Assembly: GCA_030038715.1 (NCBI GenBank)
Contig: JASHSO010000482.1
Coordinates: 1-8,331, forward strand
DNA length: 8,331 bases
Source: Streptosporangiaceae bacterium
GTDB lineage: Bacteria; Actinomycetota; Actinomycetes; Streptosporangiales; Streptosporangiaceae
Direction: 5' to 3'
How positions within the stretch are numbered: position 1 is the stretch's first letter; every line of letters begins with the position of its first letter. This document shows positions 6,302 through 8,331 of this stretch, in pieces. The notes under the pieces were generated by a model. That model was not told the DNA's origin. It searched no databases and saw only the letters and a program-made list of their open reading frames with translations. The position numbers were made by a program, and so were the translations under genes.

Positions 6302-6318
6302 GCCGCTCACTGAGCGGC
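6302..6318 (+). terminator. Terminator-like hairpin after the DUF2469 gene
   Basis: GCCGCTC (6302-6308) and GAGCGGC (6312-6318) form a perfect 7-bp stem with loop ACT, starting seven bases after the stop codon. There is no U-tract, which is common for proposed terminators in high-GC actinobacteria. A weaker imperfect hairpin, CGGG-ATTT-CCCG near 6343-6354, follows. Together they probably mark the 3' end of the lepB-rnhB-DUF2469 transcript. Confidence 0.55.
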
Positions 6319-6389
6319 CTGACCCGGTCGCCGCACGGAGCCCGGGATTTCCCGCTCTGCTGCGCCTCCTGCACTCCGCTTGGCCCGCC

Positions 6390-6548
6390 TTCTGCGTTGG
6401 GGCGCGCGTGCTGCGTTGGGGCGCGCGTGCTGCGTTCGGGCGTGCGTCCTGCGTTCGGGCGTGCGTCCTGCGTCCTGCGTTCGGGCCCGCCTTCAGCGCT
6501 CGCGCGAGCCGCCCCCGCTCCGGCGAGCCTCCCGCGCTCCGGTGGGCC
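6390..6548. repeat. GC-rich 19-bp tandem repeat array, non-coding
   Basis: Units begin at 6390, 6409, 6428, 6447, 6473, 6492, 6511 and 6530, each 19 bases, with a 7-base partial unit (TCCTGCG) at 6466-6472. The central copies are near-identical, as in TCCTGCGTTCGGGCGTGCG at 6447-6465. The last three (6492-6548) have drifted to a CGCTCCGG-type core but keep the 19-base phase. A degenerate half-unit, TGGCCCGCC, precedes the array at 6381-6389. Because 19 is not a multiple of three, this is not a coding repeat. The pattern is that of an expanding and decaying minisatellite. Confidence 0.8.
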
Positions 6549-6730
6549 GGCTGCTGAACTCCTAGCCACTGGCGATGCCGCGGACCTCGCATGCGGCGCG
6601 GCGAATTGAACCAATCGCCTCTGACAAATCTGACCCCTTCGTCAACACCGTCGGGTCGCCTTGAGGCCCTCATGCACAGCCCCACTCCGGCCCGCGCCGC
6701 GCACCATGGTTCTCCGGCACTGTCTGGGCC

Positions 6731-6735
6731 GGAGG
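6731..6735 (+). promoter_or_regulatory. Ribosome binding site of yraN
   Basis: GGAGG lies nine bases before ATG 6745. An ATG at 6738 is in another frame and only two bases from the site, so 6745 is the start it serves. Confidence 0.75.
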
Positions 6736-6744
6736 TGATGAGCG

Positions 6745-7101
6745 ATGAAGGCGAAGGACATTCTCGGAAAGCAGGGTGAGCAGATCGCTGCCGACTTCCT
6801 TGCCGGCAGCGGTCTCAAGATCCTGGCGCAGAACTGGCGCTGCAGCGAAGGCGAGATCGACATCGTCGCTGTTGACGGCCCGGTGCTCGTGATCTGCGAG
6901 GTAAAGACCAGGTCGGGTGTTCGGTTTGGCACGCCCCTTGAGGCGATCACCAGGCAGAAGGCCCGGCGGCTGCGACGTCTAGCAGTGCGTTGGGTGGTCC
7001 AGGGTGACCTGATGTTCGAGGAGATCAGGATCGATGTCATCGGGATCCTGCGGACAGGATCGGACCGGTTCCAGATTGAGCACATCCGCGGGGTGGGTTA
7101 G
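6745..7101 (+). CDS. yraN: YraN / UPF0102 family endonuclease-like protein
   Basis: This is a 118-residue protein of the UPF0102 family, whose cellular role is not firmly established. The fold is restriction-endonuclease-like. The PD-(D/E)xK-type motif is visible as GEIDIVA (Asp39), then the strand VLVICEVKTRS with Glu52 and Lys54. The family hallmarks GKQGEQIAADFL (8-19), LAQNWRCSEGE and GTPLEAITRQKARRLRRLA (62-80) are all present. The putative metal-binding residues are therefore intact. Length is normal. It sits directly before comM, with the stop TAG touching the ATG of the next gene, a pairing widespread in bacteria that hints at a DNA-processing role. That functional link is inference. 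Confidence 0.93.
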   Translation: MKAKDILGKQGEQIAADFLAGSGLKILAQNWRCSEGEIDIVAVDGPVLVICEVKTRSGVRFGTPLEAITRQKARRLRRLAVRWVVQGDLMFEEIRIDVIGILRTGSDRFQIEHIRGVG

Positions 7102-8331
7102 ATGGCACTCGCCAGGACGCACGCTATAGCGCTGGTCGGGGTCGAGGGCCACGTCGTGGAGATCGAGGCCGATATCGAGAACGGTTTGGTCGCGCTCATG
7201 CTCGTTGGCCTCCCAGACACTTCGCTGCGCGAAGCGAGGGACCGGATCAGGTCTGCCATCGTCAATTCGGCTCAGTCGTGGCCGCAGCGGCGCATCACGG
7301 TCGGGCTTTCACCGGCGAGCCTGCCCAAGCGCGGCTCGAGCTTCGACGTCGGGATCGCGATCGCGATCCTGGCCGCAGCAGGCGCAGTGTCGCCAACCGG
7401 CCTAGCTGGCACAGTCTTCCTTGGTGAGCTAGGCCTCGATGGGCGCCTGAGGCCTGTTCCCGGTGTGCTGCCGGCCGCCGCTGCAGCCGCCGCTACCGGC
7501 TTTCGCCGCATAGTGGTGCCGCCGGAGAACATGCAAGAGGCACTGCTCGTCCCTGACATGCGCGTAGCAGCTGCGCCAAGCTTGGCTGCGCTGCTTGACT
7601 GGCTGGACGGTCGGCCAGCGGCCGGGGCCTGCCTTGAAGTCCACGTTGCCGAGTCGGGCCGCGGGCTGACAGCCCGAAGTCCAGCGGCAGGCCAGAGCAC
7701 CGGCCAGCGGGCCGACCTTAGCCTGCCGGGGGACAGCCGCGACCTCGCCGACGTCGTAGGCCAGCCGGTGGCCAGGCGAGCAGCCGAGATCTGCGCTGCA
7801 GGCGGCCATCACCTGATGCTTCTCGGCCCGCCTGGCGTCGGGAAGACAATGCTCGCCGAGAGGCTTCCGACGATCATGCCTCCGCTGGAACCTGCGGCTG
7901 CGCTTGAGGTGAGTGCGATTCACTCGGTGGCTGGCACTCTGGCGGCCAGCAGACCGCTCGTAGCCGAGCCGCCGTTTTGCGCGCCGCATCACACAGCCAC
8001 CAAGGCGGCCATTGTTGGCGGCGGTAGTGGCATCATACGGCCGGGCGCCGCGTCACTGGCGCACCACGGCTGTCTATTCCTCGACGAGGCACCGGAGTTC
8101 GATCGGGATGTACTGGACGCGCTGCGGCAGCCTCTCGAATCCGGTGAGGTGGTCATCGCCAGGTCCGGGCTAACGGCGCGCTTTCCCGCCCGGTTCACGC
8201 TGGTACTGGCCGCTAATCCGTGTCCATGTGCCAGGACCGCATCGGCCGGCGATGTGTGCACCTGCACGCCCCTCGCCCGGCGCCGGTACCTGGCGCGCCT
8301 GTCTGGGCCCTTGCTCGACCGTGTCGATGTC
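7102..8331 (+). CDS. comM: ComM/YifB family Mg-chelatase-like AAA+ ATPase, 3' end beyond window
   Basis: The first 410 codons are open to the window edge; full family members have about 500 residues. An N-terminal Lon-protease-like fold domain spans about 1-170 (VEIEADIENGLVALMLVGLP, ITVGLSPASLPKRGSSFDVG, FLGELGLDGRLRPVPGVLPA). The AAA+ domain follows: DLADVVGQ, Walker A GPPGVGKT (242-249), Walker B CLFLDEAPEF (324-333), ALRQPLESGEV, and sensor-region ANPCPC (371-376), with more Cys at 386 and 388. The usual RPFRAPHHT motif reads PPFCAPHHT (290-298). In Vibrio cholerae ComM is a branch-migration helicase that integrates transforming DNA; its role in Actinobacteria is less clear. It starts directly after the yraN stop without a gap. 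The weak hydrophilic linker at about 183-212 looks variable. Confidence 0.95.
   Translation, partial: MALARTHAIALVGVEGHVVEIEADIENGLVALMLVGLPDTSLREARDRIRSAIVNSAQSWPQRRITVGLSPASLPKRGSSFDVGIAIAILAAAGAVSPTGLAGTVFLGELGLDGRLRPVPGVLPAAAAAAATGFRRIVVPPENMQEALLVPDMRVAAAPSLAALLDWLDGRPAAGACLEVHVAESGRGLTARSPAAGQSTGQRADLSLPGDSRDLADVVGQPVARRAAEICAAGGHHLMLLGPPGVGKTMLAERLPTIMPPLEPAAALEVSAIHSVAGTLAASRPLVAEPPFCAPHHTATKAAIVGGGSGIIRPGAASLAHHGCLFLDEAPEFDRDVLDALRQPLESGEVVIARSGLTARFPARFTLVLAANPCPCARTASAGDVCTCTPLARRRYLARLSGPLLDRVDV

Larger units (their letters stand above)
6295..6744. other. 450-bp non-coding gap between DUF2469 and yraN
   Basis: This is the largest gap in the window. Its left end holds the hairpin at 6302-6318, and the centre holds the 19-bp repeat array. 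The right part (6549-6744) is less GC-biased and has no convincing gene. It contains TTGAAC at 6606-6611 and a short direct repeat, TCTGAC, at 6620-6625 and 6629-6634. These might belong to a yraN promoter or operator, but no good -10 lies at standard spacing. Open frames crossing the gap on both strands are best explained by the GC-rich repeat lacking stop codons. Confidence 0.6.

Noticed and set aside
6390..6548. CRISPR array
   Set aside because: The 19-bp units are directly adjacent with no unique spacers, and no cas gene is nearby.
6093..6685. Overlapping open frames with Arg/Pro/Ala repeats on both strands in the gap after DUF2469
   Set aside because: They arise because the 19-bp GC-rich repeat lacks stop codons in all frames; the period is not a codon multiple and no ribosome binding site is evident.
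6591..6779. Small plus-strand open frame of 62 codons before yraN
   Set aside because: It overlaps the yraN start in another frame, has no ribosome binding site and shows no conserved motif.
7205..8267. Several open frames antisense to or out of frame with comM
   Set aside because: The plus-strand frame from 7102 is open to the window edge and carries Walker A, Walker B and other ComM motifs, so the rest are shadows.
1..8331. An undescribed multi-gene system
   Set aside because: All ten genes belong to known families in an order conserved in Actinobacteria, with no foreign-looking island, integrase or transposase.

Overview
This window comes from a high-GC actinobacterium (class Actinomycetes). 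The evidence is the base composition, the GTG and probable CTG starts, the actinobacteria-specific DUF2469 gene, and the gene order. As I recall it, the M. tuberculosis block Rv2909c to Rv2897c has the same core order: rpsP, KH protein, rimM, trmD, rplS, lepB, rnhB, DUF2469, yraN, comM. Tandem lepB genes just after rplS are known from Streptomyces (the sipW/X/Y/Z cluster). The sequence alone does not allow a genus call. All ten genes are on the plus strand.

Layout. Positions 4-2258 hold rpsP (S16 with a long Ala/Lys-rich tail), a KH-domain RNA-binding protein (khpA), rimM and trmD, closely packed as a ribosome and tRNA maturation group. A 136-base gap with strong hairpin potential precedes rplS (2395-2757). 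Two tandem type I signal peptidase genes follow (2816-3832 and about 3945-5159). The second overlaps rnhB by the four bases GTGA. After rnhB come a DUF2469 gene (5980-6294) and a 450-base gap. That gap holds a terminator-like hairpin and a GC-rich 19-bp tandem repeat array. The window ends with yraN and the first 410 codons of a comM/yifB-type AAA+ gene, which runs off the right edge.

How the genes fit together. S16, L19, RimM (30S maturation) and TrmD (m1G37 of tRNA) serve translation. The KH protein probably binds RNA. The LepB proteins release exported proteins from their signal peptides. RNase HII, YraN and ComM are nucleic-acid proteins. The block is conserved by position and not as one pathway.

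I see no phage, transposon, CRISPR array, toxin-antitoxin or defence system, and no undescribed multi-gene system. The points worth a second look are the probable CTG start of trmD, the 19-bp non-coding repeat array, the structured region before rplS, the GDHR variant in the first LepB compared with GDNR in the second, the repeat-bearing S16 tail, and an altered APHH motif in ComM.
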